A DNA stretch of 64,000 nucleotides from positions 1 through 64,000 of the forward strand of contig JBAZTO010000012.1 in the NCBI GenBank assembly GCA_041661865.1, written 5' to 3'. The notes under the pieces are model-generated. The model did no database searches. It worked only from the letters and a program-made list of their open reading frames with translations, and was not told where the DNA came from. The position numbers were made by a program, and so were the translations under genes. Origin of the DNA: JBAZTO01 sp041661865. Its GTDB lineage: Bacteria > Planctomycetota > Phycisphaerae > SM23-33. How positions within the stretch are numbered: the first letter of the stretch is position 1; every line of letters begins with the position of its first letter. This document shows positions 25,874 to 35,562 of the stretch, in pieces.

Positions 25874-26040
25874 ATGGAGCCTTCCATCAAACGGATCTGG
25901 CAGGCGCTCGGAGCGCTCCGCGCTTCCTCGCCCGTGGCGTGGCCAGCGGCGAACGACCGCTGACAATACGCTTCGGCGAAAACCTGACTCTAGTATAACC
26001 GCTCCCGGCCCGGCGCGAAGAGGCGACTGAAGCCTTGATC

Positions 26041-26730
26041 TCAGCCGTCGAGACTGTCCAGTTCTTTCATGGAAATCCCCTCCAGATATCGCGCCAGAAC
26101 TCGTCGCGGCAGCGACGGCCCGCGCAGCACGTACACCGGCGTCATCAGGACGATGAGCAGGTCCAGCCGGGCGTCCTGGCGATCGACGTAGCGCTTGTCG
26201 AGCTTATACAGGCTCTCGTTGCTGATCTGTCTGCCGCCGACCACGGAGGCCAGTCCGGTAATGCCGGGCCGAACCTTCAACCGCTCGTAGGCAAGTCCCG
26301 TGTAGTGCTTCTCATACCAGGGCTGGCCGGCGCGGGGGCCGACAAAGGACATGTCTCCCTTGACGACGTTGATCAGTTGGGGCAACTCGTCGATCCGCAA
26401 GGCCCGCATCGGCCCGCCAATGACGGTCAGACGCGGATCCCTCTTGGCGACGATCAATTTGCCCTCGGAGGTCAACAGGGGGGGGGCGCCCACCTTCATC
26501 GAGCGGAACTTGAACATCCGGTAGACCTCGCCGCCCAGGCCGAAGCGGTTGTCGAGATAAAAAACAGGCCCGCGGCTTGTGATGGCCACCAGCAGCGAGA
26601 GCAGCAGCAGGATCGGCGAGATTACGATCAGCAGGGCCGAGGCCAGGACCAACTCGATCAGTCGCTTGATGGGACGTGGCGGGGCGAGCACAACCTCTCT
26701 TCCCAGCGGAGTAACGCAGGTTCTTGCCAT
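26041..26730 (-). CDS. Second phosphoglycosyl transferase of the Bac_transf family
   Basis: A 229-residue relative of the enzyme at 24084. A hydrophobic membrane segment (LVLASALLIVISPILLLLSL) is followed by MFKFRSMKVG, RIDELPQLINVVKG, SFVGPRAGQP and RPGITGLASV. It too should load a first sugar onto a lipid carrier. Having two in one locus points either to two polymers or to functional specialisation. Translation starts six bases after the glycosyltransferase upstream. Confidence 0.92.
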   Translation of the reverse strand: MARTCVTPLGREVVLAPPRPIKRLIELVLASALLIVISPILLLLSLLVAITSRGPVFYLDNRFGLGGEVYRMFKFRSMKVGAPPLLTSEGKLIVAKRDPRLTVIGGPMRALRIDELPQLINVVKGDMSFVGPRAGQPWYEKHYTGLAYERLKVRPGITGLASVVGGRQISNESLYKLDKRYVDRQDARLDLLIVLMTPVYVLRGPSLPRRVLARYLEGISMKELDSLDG

Positions 26731-26735
26731 AGGAT

Positions 26736-27953
26736 CTAAAGCCTCTCCATCAACTTCATGAAATCACCGACCGCCGCTTGCCTGGAATAGTGCCGCAGGA
26801 AATACTCCCGGGCAGCCAGGCCGTACCGCGTGGCCAGACCCGGGGCCATCATCTTTTGAATAGTCTCCGCCATAGCTTCGGCATCCTGCGCCGGGGCCAC
26901 CCTGCCGCAATTGCCCTGCCGGATGCACTCGGCGGTATCGCTGTTATCGTCCACGCTGGCCACGACGGCGCGTCCAGCCGCGAGATACCCCAGGACCTTG
27001 CTCGGCAGGCTGTTGCGGGAGGCGCCCGGCCGGAGCGTCACAACCCCGATGTCGGCGGATGAGAGTACCTCGCCCAGGCGTTCCTGCGGCTGGAAGGGCA
27101 GGAATAACGTGTTGGTCAGGCCCAGTTCCTCGCATCGCCGAAGGGTCTGATCCTTGGCCACGCCCTCGCCGACAAACAGAAAGAGTAGGTTGGGCACGTC
27201 GCGCAACTTGGCTGCCACCTCGGCCATCATCGCTGCCCCGCTGACATGGCCCATGGTTCCGGCATAAAGCACGATGAACTTGTCGAGGGCGATCCCATGC
27301 TCGCGCCGCCAAGGGTTGTCCCTGTCGAGGGGTCTGACCTTCGCGGCGTCGATCCAGAACGGGATAATCGGGATCTTCTCCCTTGGGATTCCCCGCGCCA
27401 CCAGGGCCTCCTGAATGCCGGGGCCCAAGGTGGGTATGGAGTGCGCCCGGCGGCAGACCCACGTGTCCAGCCCGCGGAAGAAACGATAGGCCAGTCCGCG
27501 CCGAACCACACCGACCTCCGCGGCTGCCTCGGGATAGAGATCGTATATCCCGTAAAGGAATGTCATGCCTTTGAGTCGGCAAGCCAGCCAGGTCATCACC
27601 GGCCCGGCCAGTGGAGTTGTATGGGAATAGACGACATCGAACTTGCGACTGATCAGGATGTTGAGGAAGGAGGACATGGCGAAGGCGGCAAACCACAGCA
27701 CGCGCGACACGAAGGACGACCGTCTCGGCAGCGTGTGCCAGACCCGAAGCACCCGGTAGCCGCCTTCCTGCTGCAGGGAGCGGAATCGCCTCCGCCAGCC
27801 GGGGAATAGCTTCCCTTGGGGGTAATTGGGCCAACCAGTCAAGACCGTCACATCGTGCCCGGCGGCGGCGAGGTCCTCGGCCAACTCGCGCGTCATCACA
27901 CCGGCCGGCGCGACCTCCGGAGGGTAGACATAACATATCAGAAGCACTCTCAC
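26736..27953 (-). CDS. Family 4-like glycosyltransferase
   Basis: GT-B fold enzyme of 405 residues. The N-terminal acceptor domain begins VRVLLICYVYPPE. The C-terminal donor domain contains IVLYAGTMGHVSG, FLFVGEGVAKD and the EX7E-like region near LPSKVLGYLAAGRAVVA. It resembles WbuB/WcaI-type transferases (UDP-N-acetylaminosugar or fucose transferases). The GTG start at 27953 follows GAAGGA by six bases; a longer frame upstream lacks this. Confidence 0.9.
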   Translation of the reverse strand: MRVLLICYVYPPEVAPAGVMTRELAEDLAAAGHDVTVLTGWPNYPQGKLFPGWRRRFRSLQQEGGYRVLRVWHTLPRRSSFVSRVLWFAAFAMSSFLNILISRKFDVVYSHTTPLAGPVMTWLACRLKGMTFLYGIYDLYPEAAAEVGVVRRGLAYRFFRGLDTWVCRRAHSIPTLGPGIQEALVARGIPREKIPIIPFWIDAAKVRPLDRDNPWRREHGIALDKFIVLYAGTMGHVSGAAMMAEVAAKLRDVPNLLFLFVGEGVAKDQTLRRCEELGLTNTLFLPFQPQERLGEVLSSADIGVVTLRPGASRNSLPSKVLGYLAAGRAVVASVDDNSDTAECIRQGNCGRVAPAQDAEAMAETIQKMMAPGLATRYGLAAREYFLRHYSRQAAVGDFMKLMERL

Positions 27954-28044
27954 GCGTAATCCTTCCCGACAGGCCGGGCCTTGATTCGGCGGGTGTCTCA
28001 GTCCCCACCCCGGCCGCACGCCACCATCATCAGGAGCGAAGGTT

Positions 28045-29040
28045 CTATGACTTGTGTTCCCGTCCGATCAAGTGCGCAAAACGTTTGCCTTGCATCTCGA
28101 TCTTGTAGTCTTCGAGCATCTTGATGTAGGGATAACGGATCTGGTACCCCAGGTCGCGCTTGGCCTTGGAGATGTCATACAAGTACGTATGGACGCCGTT
28201 TGGTTTGTCGGGCCTGTAGATGATCTTTGAGGGGTGGTCCTTCGGGGAAAATACCTCTACGACGCCCTTGACCTCGTCTTCCAGGGTGGTGCGGATGCCG
28301 CTGGCGATATTGTAAAGCCCCTGGGCCTTGTCGCTGTCAGCGGCGCCGATGAACGCGCCGACGACATCCTTGACGTAGACCAGATCCCGGCCTTTCTTGG
28401 CATCGCCCCAGACCTCAATGGGTTCGCCGGCCTGGGCCTTCTCGATGAAGATTTTGAACCCCGTGACCACGCGCTTGCCGTCGATATAGATTTCTGTGTG
28501 TGGGCCGAAGCCATAGACCGCCGGCAGGCGGAACGTAATGCCTCCCAAGCCGAACTCCTGGTGGTAGTGTTCCACCAGTTGTTGTCCGGCGATCTTGGTG
28601 ATGATGTAGACGGCGTGGTCGCCTTTGTAGTTGATCTGGATCGGATCGTCTTCGCGGATAGCCCGGCCACAGTCCCACAGGCCCGCCACATCCGAATGCG
28701 AGCTGGCGTTGATCAGTTTGCGCACGCCGGCGCGCCGGCAATACTCCAGCACGTTGAGCGTGCCGGTGGTGTTAATGTCGATATAGTTCTGGGGATTGTA
28801 GTCGGTGACATTGGCCGGGAGCAGGGCTCCCAGCAGGATGACCACGTCGGCCTTGGCGGGAAGTTTCTGGAAATCCGCGGGGTTGGCCAGGTTGAGGGCA
28901 GCAAAGCCGACGCCTTTGGAACGGTAATAATCGGCCGTCCGATCTGTCGTGCCCGTGGCAAAAACGGCTCGTTTTTGGGCCACCAACTCGTCCACCAGAT
29001 AGCTGCCGATAAATCCTGAGGCACCAATGACGACGATCAT
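28045..29040 (-). CDS. NAD-dependent sugar epimerase/dehydratase
   Basis: Extended short-chain dehydrogenase of 331 residues. It opens with VIGASGFIGSYL (NAD-binding GxxGxxG), and Tyr/Lys of the catalytic YxxxK occur in YIITK at about 145. It converts a nucleotide sugar, in keeping with the aminotransferases and GTs nearby; the exact substrate is not clear. The gene begins about 380 bases from the divergent UDP-glucose dehydrogenase and carries a TATAAT-like -10 on the minus strand at 29076-29071. Confidence 0.88.
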   Translation of the reverse strand: MIVVIGASGFIGSYLVDELVAQKRAVFATGTTDRTADYYRSKGVGFAALNLANPADFQKLPAKADVVILLGALLPANVTDYNPQNYIDINTTGTLNVLEYCRRAGVRKLINASSHSDVAGLWDCGRAIREDDPIQINYKGDHAVYIITKIAGQQLVEHYHQEFGLGGITFRLPAVYGFGPHTEIYIDGKRVVTGFKIFIEKAQAGEPIEVWGDAKKGRDLVYVKDVVGAFIGAADSDKAQGLYNIASGIRTTLEDEVKGVVEVFSPKDHPSKIIYRPDKPNGVHTYLYDISKAKRDLGYQIRYPYIKMLEDYKIEMQGKRFAHLIGREHKS

Positions 29041-29340
29041 TGCCGGTCTCCTTACTCTACAAGTGCTTCGATTATATCGGATTGTGCGTTCTAGCCGGGG
29101 GAGAAAAACTGAACGATTTCACGTTGGGTTCATCAAGATCGTCGTGTAATCACTTGATAAAAACCGTGTTCCAGCACCCTCACCAGAAAGGCTAAACTAC
29201 TGTGGCGTGGTCGTCGTGACCCAAGGACTGCCTCCACGACCCGCCGGCTGTCTGGCGAGCCCGTCTTGGAACCACTCGCACGTTGGCACCTGCTGGAAAC
29301 TTACGCACAATAGTTGCCACTATCGGGCCTTCTGCGTCTA
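29041..29340. other. Divergent intergenic region
   Basis: About 300 bases between divergent polysaccharide genes. It holds a TATAAT on the minus strand (29076-29071) likely serving the epimerase gene, although no good -35 is present. The + strand promoter for UDP-glucose dehydrogenase lies at its far end. No coding frame is supported. Confidence 0.4.
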
Positions 29341-29369
29341 TTGACGCCTCAGCCCATCGGCCTTATCAT
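29341..29369 (+). promoter_or_regulatory. Promoter of the UDP-glucose dehydrogenase unit
   Basis: TTGACG (29341-29346), 17-bp spacer, TATCAT (29364-29369). It is a near-copy of the promoter at 21627-21655, including the preceding GCGTCT and the GGCC before the -10. The leader to ATG 29419 is about 43 bases. Confidence 0.65.
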
Positions 29370-29418
29370 CAAGGTTCACATTTCCAGGATGAACTAACCG
29401 AAAGGCACAGGGAACGTC

Positions 29419-30720
29419 ATGAACGTCGCCGTAATGGGCACGGGATATGTTGGGTTGGTCGTCGGCGTGTGCTTCAGCGACACGGGCCAGTTTGTCACCT
29501 GTGTGGACAAGGATCCCAAGATCGTCGATTCGCTCCAGAAGGCGGTGCCGACGATCTACGAGCCCGGGTTGCAGGAGTTGCTCGAGCGCAACGTCCGCGC
29601 CAAGCGGCTGAGCTTTACGACCGACCGTGTGGCGGCGATCCAGGCGGCCCGCATCATCTTCGTGGCCGTGGGCACGCCGCCCATGGCCGACGGTTCGGCG
29701 GACCTCTCGGCCGTGCTGGAGGTGGCCCATGAAGTCGCCCGCCACGCCCAGGAGCCCAAGATCGTCGTCATGAAGAGTACCGTGCCACCGGGAACGCACA
29801 AGCTGGTGTCGGACATCTTCGCCGCCGAGGCCCAGGTCGGCATCGACTACGTTTCCAATCCCGAGTTCCTCAAGGAAGGCAACGCCATCGATGACTTCAC
29901 CAAGCCTGACCGCGTGATTATCGGCGCCGAGAACGCCCAGGCCGCCAAGACGGTCGCGCATCTTTACAGCCCGTACATGCGGCAGACCGAGCGAATCATC
30001 ATCACCGACCCCGCGACGGCCGAGCTGGCCAAGTACGCGGCCAACACCATGTTGGCCATGCGCATCTCGTTCATGAACGAAATGGCTCGGCTTTGCGATC
30101 GGACCGGCGCAAACGTTGAGACGGTCCGGCGCTGCCTGGGGTCGGACCGGCGAATCGGACCGGCGTTCCTGTTCCCGGGTTTGGGCTACGGCGGCTCGTG
30201 CTTCCCCAAGGACGTGCAGGCGATGGCGCACCTGGGCGAGAAACTGGGCTGTCCCGTGCATCTGGCCGTGGCCACCCACGCCGTCAACCAGTCGCAGCCG
30301 CAATATTTTGAGCAGATGGTCCAACGGCGGTTCGGCTCCAACCTCAAGAACAAGCGGATCTGCGTTTGGGGCCTGGCGTACAAGGCCCGCACCGATGACG
30401 TCCGCATGAGTCCAGCCCTGGAGGTCGTGCGATGGCTGGTGGCCCAGGGCGCCTCGGTGGCCGTGCATGACCCGCAGGCCATGCCCAAGGCCCGGGCGGC
30501 CCTGGCCGACGGCGTCACGTACTTCGACGACATGTACGGAGCCCTGGAGGAATCCGACGCCGTCTTCGTGCTGACGGACTGGCAGGAATTCCGCAACCCC
30601 GACCTGGAAGAGATGAAGCGGCGGATGCGAGGTCTCACGATCTTCGACGGCCGAAATCTGTACAATCCGGCGGACGTCCGTGCAGCCGGGTTCAACTACT
30701 TCAGCGTCGGGCGGCCATGA
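29419..30720 (+). CDS. ugd: UDP-glucose 6-dehydrogenase
   Basis: Protein of 433 residues, the usual length. The NAD-binding GTGYVGLVVG is at the N-terminus, and the catalytic Cys261 lies in GYGGSCFPKD. The enzyme oxidises UDP-glucose twice to UDP-glucuronate, the precursor of acidic polysaccharides. It starts a + strand unit with a glycosyltransferase and an acetyltransferase, and has its own promoter. UDP-ManNAc or GDP-mannose dehydrogenases share the fold, so substrate identity is likely rather than proven. Confidence 0.9.
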   Translation: MNVAVMGTGYVGLVVGVCFSDTGQFVTCVDKDPKIVDSLQKAVPTIYEPGLQELLERNVRAKRLSFTTDRVAAIQAARIIFVAVGTPPMADGSADLSAVLEVAHEVARHAQEPKIVVMKSTVPPGTHKLVSDIFAAEAQVGIDYVSNPEFLKEGNAIDDFTKPDRVIIGAENAQAAKTVAHLYSPYMRQTERIIITDPATAELAKYAANTMLAMRISFMNEMARLCDRTGANVETVRRCLGSDRRIGPAFLFPGLGYGGSCFPKDVQAMAHLGEKLGCPVHLAVATHAVNQSQPQYFEQMVQRRFGSNLKNKRICVWGLAYKARTDDVRMSPALEVVRWLVAQGASVAVHDPQAMPKARAALADGVTYFDDMYGALEESDAVFVLTDWQEFRNPDLEEMKRRMRGLTIFDGRNLYNPADVRAAGFNYFSVGRP

Positions 30721-30812
30721 TCGCTGAAGGCGGCCTGAGCCGTCGCCGCGACGCCTGCTGCGCAAATGTCGCGCCTATCCCTCGCGCAAGAGGGTGAAGA
30801 GTGGAGTAATCC

Positions 30813-32081
30813 GTGGACAAAGAGAAAGACAGGGCTCTTGGCAGGAAGCGCGTGGCGATCGTATACCATTTCTTCGCCCATTATCGTGAGCCTATAGCCA
30901 AGGTTCTGTGTGCACAGTTGCCGCCTGAACCCGAGTACGTTCTCGTTTCGGACACGAAGGCGGTTGGAGGGAAAATCAAGCCGATTGATCCCCATCTGGC
31001 GGAGATACCGGTGGAGGCGGGGGGGCTGCGATGGCGGTTTATCCATAATTTTCGAGCAAAAGGCTTCTACTGGCAAACCGGCTTAATCGGTTTGGCGATG
31101 TCCAGGAAGTTCGATGTGATCATTTACCTGGGAGTGGCGCAGTTCCTTTCGACGTGGCCATCGGCCATACTGGCTCGGCTTTGCGGCAAGCGCGTCCTGA
31201 TGTGGTCCCACGGTTTCTACGGGAACGAAGGCCGCGTCAAGGCGTGGGTTCGCAAAGCCTTCTATGGGTTGGCGCATGGGATGCTCTTGTACGGCAACTG
31301 GTCGCGTCAGATCATGGTCCGCAAAGGGTTCCGGCCCGACAGGCTCTATGTCATCTTCAATTCACTCGACTATCATGCTCAGTGCGAAATACGACGGCGG
31401 ACTGACGATTCGGCGTTGCAACAGTTGAGACAGAACCTCTTTTCCCAACCGGATCTGCCTGTCCTGGTAATCACCGGGCGGTTGACTCCGCAGAAAAGCC
31501 TCGGCATGCTCCTGGACGCGGCAAGCATCCTTGAGCAGCGCGGCGTGAAGGTGAATCTGCTGTTCATTGGCGACGGTCCCGAAGCCGACGCCCTGAAGGC
31601 TCGCGCCAAGCAGGCCAATAGAGCCGACCAAACAATTTTCTACGGGCCCTGTTATGACGAGGAAACGCTTGGCCCGCTCATCATGGCAAGCGATATCTGC
31701 GTGGTGCCGGGGGCAGTTGGGCTGACGGCGATGCATGCGATGGTGTATGGAACGCCAGTCATCACCCACAACGAACCTGTATGGCAAATGCCTGAGTTCG
31801 AGGCGATCGTGGCGGGCAAGACAGGCGATTTCTTCCGAAGAGGCGATGTTGAGGATCTCGCCACGACAATACAGTCATGGTTATCTCATTCCGCGCGAGT
31901 GGGACGGCAGCAGGTCCGGGCCGATTGCGTTGATATCCTTGCGAAGTACTATAACCCGGACTTCCAAGCCAGGATTATCAATGAAGCCGTCAAAGAAACT
32001 CCGGCAGATGCCTTGCCCCTGGGCGAAGAGGAGTTCCAGGAATCCATGCGACGATTGGCCATGCACGAAGCCAGGAAATGA
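30813..32081 (+). CDS. Family 4-like glycosyltransferase
   Basis: GT-B enzyme of 422 residues. The acceptor domain opens VAIVYHFFAHYREP. The donor domain contains VLVITGRLTPQKS and LFIGDGPE, followed by GAVGLTAMHAMVYGTPVI, which is the nucleotide-sugar binding region. It is likely to act in the cytoplasm on the lipid-linked repeat unit. The GTG start follows GGAG. Base composition is visibly lower in GC than the neighbours, as is the next gene, a hint of separate origin. Confidence 0.88.
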   Translation: MDKEKDRALGRKRVAIVYHFFAHYREPIAKVLCAQLPPEPEYVLVSDTKAVGGKIKPIDPHLAEIPVEAGGLRWRFIHNFRAKGFYWQTGLIGLAMSRKFDVIIYLGVAQFLSTWPSAILARLCGKRVLMWSHGFYGNEGRVKAWVRKAFYGLAHGMLLYGNWSRQIMVRKGFRPDRLYVIFNSLDYHAQCEIRRRTDDSALQQLRQNLFSQPDLPVLVITGRLTPQKSLGMLLDAASILEQRGVKVNLLFIGDGPEADALKARAKQANRADQTIFYGPCYDEETLGPLIMASDICVVPGAVGLTAMHAMVYGTPVITHNEPVWQMPEFEAIVAGKTGDFFRRGDVEDLATTIQSWLSHSARVGRQQVRADCVDILAKYYNPDFQARIINEAVKETPADALPLGEEEFQESMRRLAMHEARK

Positions 32082-32166
32082 GAAGACTCCAGCGGTATCC
32101 GTCCACATCTGCGTAGGCTGTGGACAAGACATCAACTGATTTGTGCAACCCTTGAGGCAATTGCTG

Positions 32167-32700
32167 ATGGCATCGTCGATTCGAAAAATCCTCAATGACA
32201 TACGAAACGCGTTGATGTTTGGCCTGCGTTACCATTGGGTGCGTCACGGGCAGGACTTTCACTGCCAGTGGAGCACAACCTTCTGGTCGCCGCGCCGGCA
32301 CATTGTCTTTGGCGACCGTGTCGGTATCGGATCCCGTTGTGCGTTCATGTGCGACATCGAAATCGGCAACAAAGTGCTCATTGCAGACACTTGTGCCTTC
32401 CTCAACAGCGATGACCATCTCTATGATATTGTCGGGAAGACAATGTGGGACAGTGGCCGGGGGGACAAGCATAAGATAGTCGTTGGTAACGATGTCTGGA
32501 TCGGGCACGGGGCCATTGTGCTTACGCCCGCTCAGATCGGAAGGGGCGCCATCGTGGCCGCTGGCAGCGTGGTTACAAAGGATGTGCCGCCATACTCAAT
32601 CGTCGGCGGGGTTCCGGCAAGGGTGATCAAGATGCGATTCGCGCCCGAGCAAATCGCCGAGCATGAGCGAATCCTTATTGCCAGGGGCGAGATGCCGTAA
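32167..32700 (+). CDS. Hexapeptide-repeat (LbH) acetyltransferase
   Basis: Protein of 177 residues with imperfect hexapeptide repeats (IVFGDRVGIGSRC, then IVVGNDVWIGHGAIV, IGRGAIVAAGSVVTKDV and YSIVGGVPARVI), the WbbJ/maa-type left-handed beta helix. The His in WIGHGA is the usual catalytic residue. It O- or N-acetylates a sugar. ATG 32167 is preferred over an upstream GTG 32143 because of the GAGG before it; the choice is not firm. Confidence 0.85.
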   Translation: MASSIRKILNDIRNALMFGLRYHWVRHGQDFHCQWSTTFWSPRRHIVFGDRVGIGSRCAFMCDIEIGNKVLIADTCAFLNSDDHLYDIVGKTMWDSGRGDKHKIVVGNDVWIGHGAIVLTPAQIGRGAIVAAGSVVTKDVPPYSIVGGVPARVIKMRFAPEQIAEHERILIARGEMP

Positions 32701-32758
32701 GTCGCACGGACGCGCCTTGCGGCGGCAAATTGAATCGTCTCCTTGCCGACTCGCCCGC

Positions 32759-33638
32759 TCACCGCGCCGGTTTGAGCCATTCGTTGAAAAACCACTTCGC
32801 CAGCCGCTTGCGGCGGACGTCCAGTGTGAGCTTTCGCAAAATGAATCGTGTCGCGGAGTGGGCCTTGACGATGAATCGATTGAGCAAGCAATACCGGAGG
32901 GACAGCCGGCGGCGAATACGCGCAATGTCTGCCGGCGACCAGCCGAGTTTCTCGATGACCTGCCGTCGCGTGTCCTGGCGCTCGGCGCCGCAGGTATTCC
33001 GGTCCACCCGCTGGGATACCTGGTCGCCATGCACGCGGAAGGCGCCCAGCGGCTGGTTGACCCAACGAAACTTGTGGCCGACCCACAGACGAAGGAAGAA
33101 GTCCTCGTCGCAGGTCAGGTGCTTGTTGAGATCCAGGGGCAGGGCGTCGCGGGTGATCGAATTGCGCCAATAGGCCGTGTCGGACTGGAAGCGGCCGAAA
33201 TAGACCAAGGCGGTTTCAAAATGCTCCCATCGCACCGTGGGGCCGAAGTAGACCTTGCGGTCGTCGAACGCCATGCCGTCGCTGAATACCAGGTCCACGT
33301 CGGGATGCGCGAGCATCTCCCTGGCCACTCGATGAAAAGCGCCGGGCATGATGATGTCATCGGCGGCGTGCCAGTGGACAATGTCGCCGGTGGCCATGCT
33401 CAGGCCCTTGGTGACGGCATCGGGCTGGCCGCGGTCTTTCTCGCTGACAAATCGCGTGACCAGGTCGGAGTACCTGCCGATCACCTCGGCGGTGTCGTCC
33501 TTACTCAGCCCGTCGACGACGATGACCTCGAGGTTGGGATAATCCTGCCGCGCGATGCTACCCAGGCACTGGGGCAGGAAGCGGGCCATGTTGTTAGGTG
33601 GGTATGACCACCGATATCTTGGGGAGCGGTCCGGTCAC
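32759..33638 (-). pseudogene. Family 2 glycosyltransferase with a -1 frameshift near its start
   Basis: Family 2 (GT-A) glycosyltransferase. From GTG 33638 the frame reads VTGPLPKISVVIPT and stops at TAA. The next frame continues with MARFLPQCLGSIARQD and then VIVVDGLSKDDT. Restoring one base in ACCTAACAAC (about 33594-33600) gives the family motif VIPTYNN. The start GTGA overlaps the stop of the upstream GT2 gene, confirming that the original reading begins there. HAADDIIMPGAF supplies the DxD-like site and the remainder is intact to about 290 codons. Either the gene is broken, or translation starts at an internal codon, or this is a single-base sequencing error. Confidence 0.75.
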
Positions 33639-34534
33639 TGGATATCTCCACGGCAGGTGGGGGACGGGCACTTCGCAAGCCGGCGAAACAGGTGAAACGT
33701 CGAGCGGCGCACGGGCTTGCGAGCCCCCCGCAGGTTCAGCAGGTCGCGCACCAGGTTTCCCAGCAGCTTTGCCGGCCAGAGCACTTGTCCCAGGGTGACG
33801 GCGAATCGGAATGCGTAGACGTAGTTCCACAGGATTCGCATGATGTTGTAAGGGAACGGCCAGTGCCGCAGCCCGGTCTTTTGCGTGTTACGCAGGGTGT
33901 AATAGATGAACGCGGTCGCATTCCGGTTGATGACACTGGGCTTGTGATACATGACTGATGCGGGCTCGTAGAAGCAGAATTTGCCGGCGTCGAGCATGCG
34001 GATGGCGAAATCCTCTTCCTCGCCCTGCCGGAAGAAATCGTCGGGAAACCCGCCGATCTGCTCAAAGATGTCGCGGCGAATCATCGAGCAGCATCCCGTG
34101 AAACTCGAGACGTAGAGGGGCTGGGTCAGGCCCGCCGGCTTGGACCGCACCACGCGATCGCCCTCGACCTCCTTGATCTGGGTCATAATGACGCCCAGAG
34201 ACTGGTCGGACTGGGCCCGCGCCACCGCCTTTTCCAGGGCGTCCCGCTCGAGCCAGCCGTCGTCATCGAGCATGTAAACGTACTTGCCCTTGCAGTTGGC
34301 GAAGCCCAGGTTCCGCCCAGAGGGGCAGCCGAGATTCTTGTACGATCGAATCAGTAAGGCCTGCGGGAACCGCTGGCGCACCAGGTCGGACGAACCGTCG
34401 GTGCTGGCATTGTCCACGACGACAATCTCGTAGTTGGGATAGGTTTGCACCACCACCGACTCCAGGGACTTGGCAAGTTCCTCTCGGCGGTTCCATGTCA
34501 CCACCAGCACACTGACCAGGGGATGTTCATCCAT
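33635..34534 (-). CDS. Family 2 glycosyltransferase
   Basis: GT-A fold enzyme of 299 residues. VSVLVVTWNRREEL at the N-terminus is the nucleotide-binding start, DNASTDGSSD follows, and YMLDDDGWLE carries the metal-binding acidic triad. The later GGFPDDFFRQGEEEDFAIR has the typical acidic base region of rhamnosyl-type transferases. A weakly hydrophobic C-terminal helix may attach it to the membrane. It is co-transcribed with the frameshifted transferase downstream. Confidence 0.92.
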   Translation of the reverse strand: MDEHPLVSVLVVTWNRREELAKSLESVVVQTYPNYEIVVVDNASTDGSSDLVRQRFPQALLIRSYKNLGCPSGRNLGFANCKGKYVYMLDDDGWLERDALEKAVARAQSDQSLGVIMTQIKEVEGDRVVRSKPAGLTQPLYVSSFTGCCSMIRRDIFEQIGGFPDDFFRQGEEEDFAIRMLDAGKFCFYEPASVMYHKPSVINRNATAFIYYTLRNTQKTGLRHWPFPYNIMRILWNYVYAFRFAVTLGQVLWPAKLLGNLVRDLLNLRGARKPVRRSTFHLFRRLAKCPSPTCRGDIQ

Positions 34535-34570
34535 GCTCAGGTTCCTTCATGCCTTATCAATCGGCATAAT

Positions 34571-35518
34571 TCACGTTCCCGGTTTGAGAACGCCGAGTAA
34601 TTTGCGGCCGAGGGAAGCCAGCGGATTCTTCCGCCGGGGGCGCAGGAGGACGGGCGAAGGTCTGGAGGCCTCCGCGGTGCCGGTTTCCTGCTGTGCCCGA
34701 ATCTCCCGGGCCAGGAACGGGAACAACTGGTACTTGTTCAGGATCAGCTGGCGGGCTTCGGCGATGGCGTCGCGCCGCTGGCGCCACAGGTCGCTCGAGA
34801 GGGTCTGGCGTATTTGGTCGGCCACATCAGGCCGCGTGATGTCGATGCGGACCATCGACTCGGGCGGAAAGTAGGTCTCGATGTTGGTGCAACCGTAATA
34901 GATGGGCATCGACCAGGCCAGGTAACAGTCGGCCAACTTCTCGGTCCAATAATCCGGGCCGCTATAGTTTTCGATGGCCAGCGAGTACCGGTAGGGCGCC
35001 AGCCCGTCCCACTTGTCCTCGATGAAGTGGAAGCCCCGTCCGAAAAGGTCAAACCTGATACTTTTCTGAATGTTGGCCAGGAATTGCATTCGCAAGCGAT
35101 GGCCTGGCAGGTGACGGTTGTTCGAAGTGATCCAGCTCAGGTCGCGCGTTTTCTCCGGCACAGGACAGACCACCAATTCATCGTAGCTACGGTTTACCCA
35201 CCAAGGCAACGCCGTATGGCTGTGGATGTACCGTGGGCCTTTCAGGCTGGGCTTTGTCATATAAACGCGTCGGAAAGCCGGTTGCCCCTTGTGGAGTCCC
35301 ACATGATACCTGACCGGCGGTTCCTGGATCATGGCCCAGACATGTTCGGGCGGACACTGGACAGTGAGTTCTTCCCTGACACTGTTGAGGACCACGACAT
35401 AGTCGCAAACAGCGACGGGTTCCAGGGTGAAGTCAATACCGTCCCATCGGTTGCTGCCTCCCGGCGTTTGCCGCGCCAGGTCCGGCCAGCCCCAGTTCTT
35501 GATGATGCGAACTAACAT
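34571..35518 (-). CDS. Family 10 (fucosyltransferase-like) glycosyltransferase
   Basis: Protein of 315 residues. The C-terminal half carries the GT10 signature at about 174-208: YRYSLAIENY followed by DYWTEKLADCYLA and MPIYYG. GT10 enzymes move fucose from GDP-fucose to an acceptor (alpha-1,3/1,4 linkages). The same operon encodes gmd and fcl, which make GDP-fucose, so donor and transferase match. ATG 35518 has GGAG eight bases upstream; the longer upstream frame is Arg/Gly-rich and not coding. Confidence 0.87.
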   Translation of the reverse strand: MLVRIIKNWGWPDLARQTPGGSNRWDGIDFTLEPVAVCDYVVVLNSVREELTVQCPPEHVWAMIQEPPVRYHVGLHKGQPAFRRVYMTKPSLKGPRYIHSHTALPWWVNRSYDELVVCPVPEKTRDLSWITSNNRHLPGHRLRMQFLANIQKSIRFDLFGRGFHFIEDKWDGLAPYRYSLAIENYSGPDYWTEKLADCYLAWSMPIYYGCTNIETYFPPESMVRIDITRPDVADQIRQTLSSDLWRQRRDAIAEARQLILNKYQLFPFLAREIRAQQETGTAEASRPSPVLLRPRRKNPLASLGRKLLGVLKPGT

Positions 35519-35562
35519 GAGAGAACTCCATTCGTCAAATGATGCACCGCACGCCCGGTACT

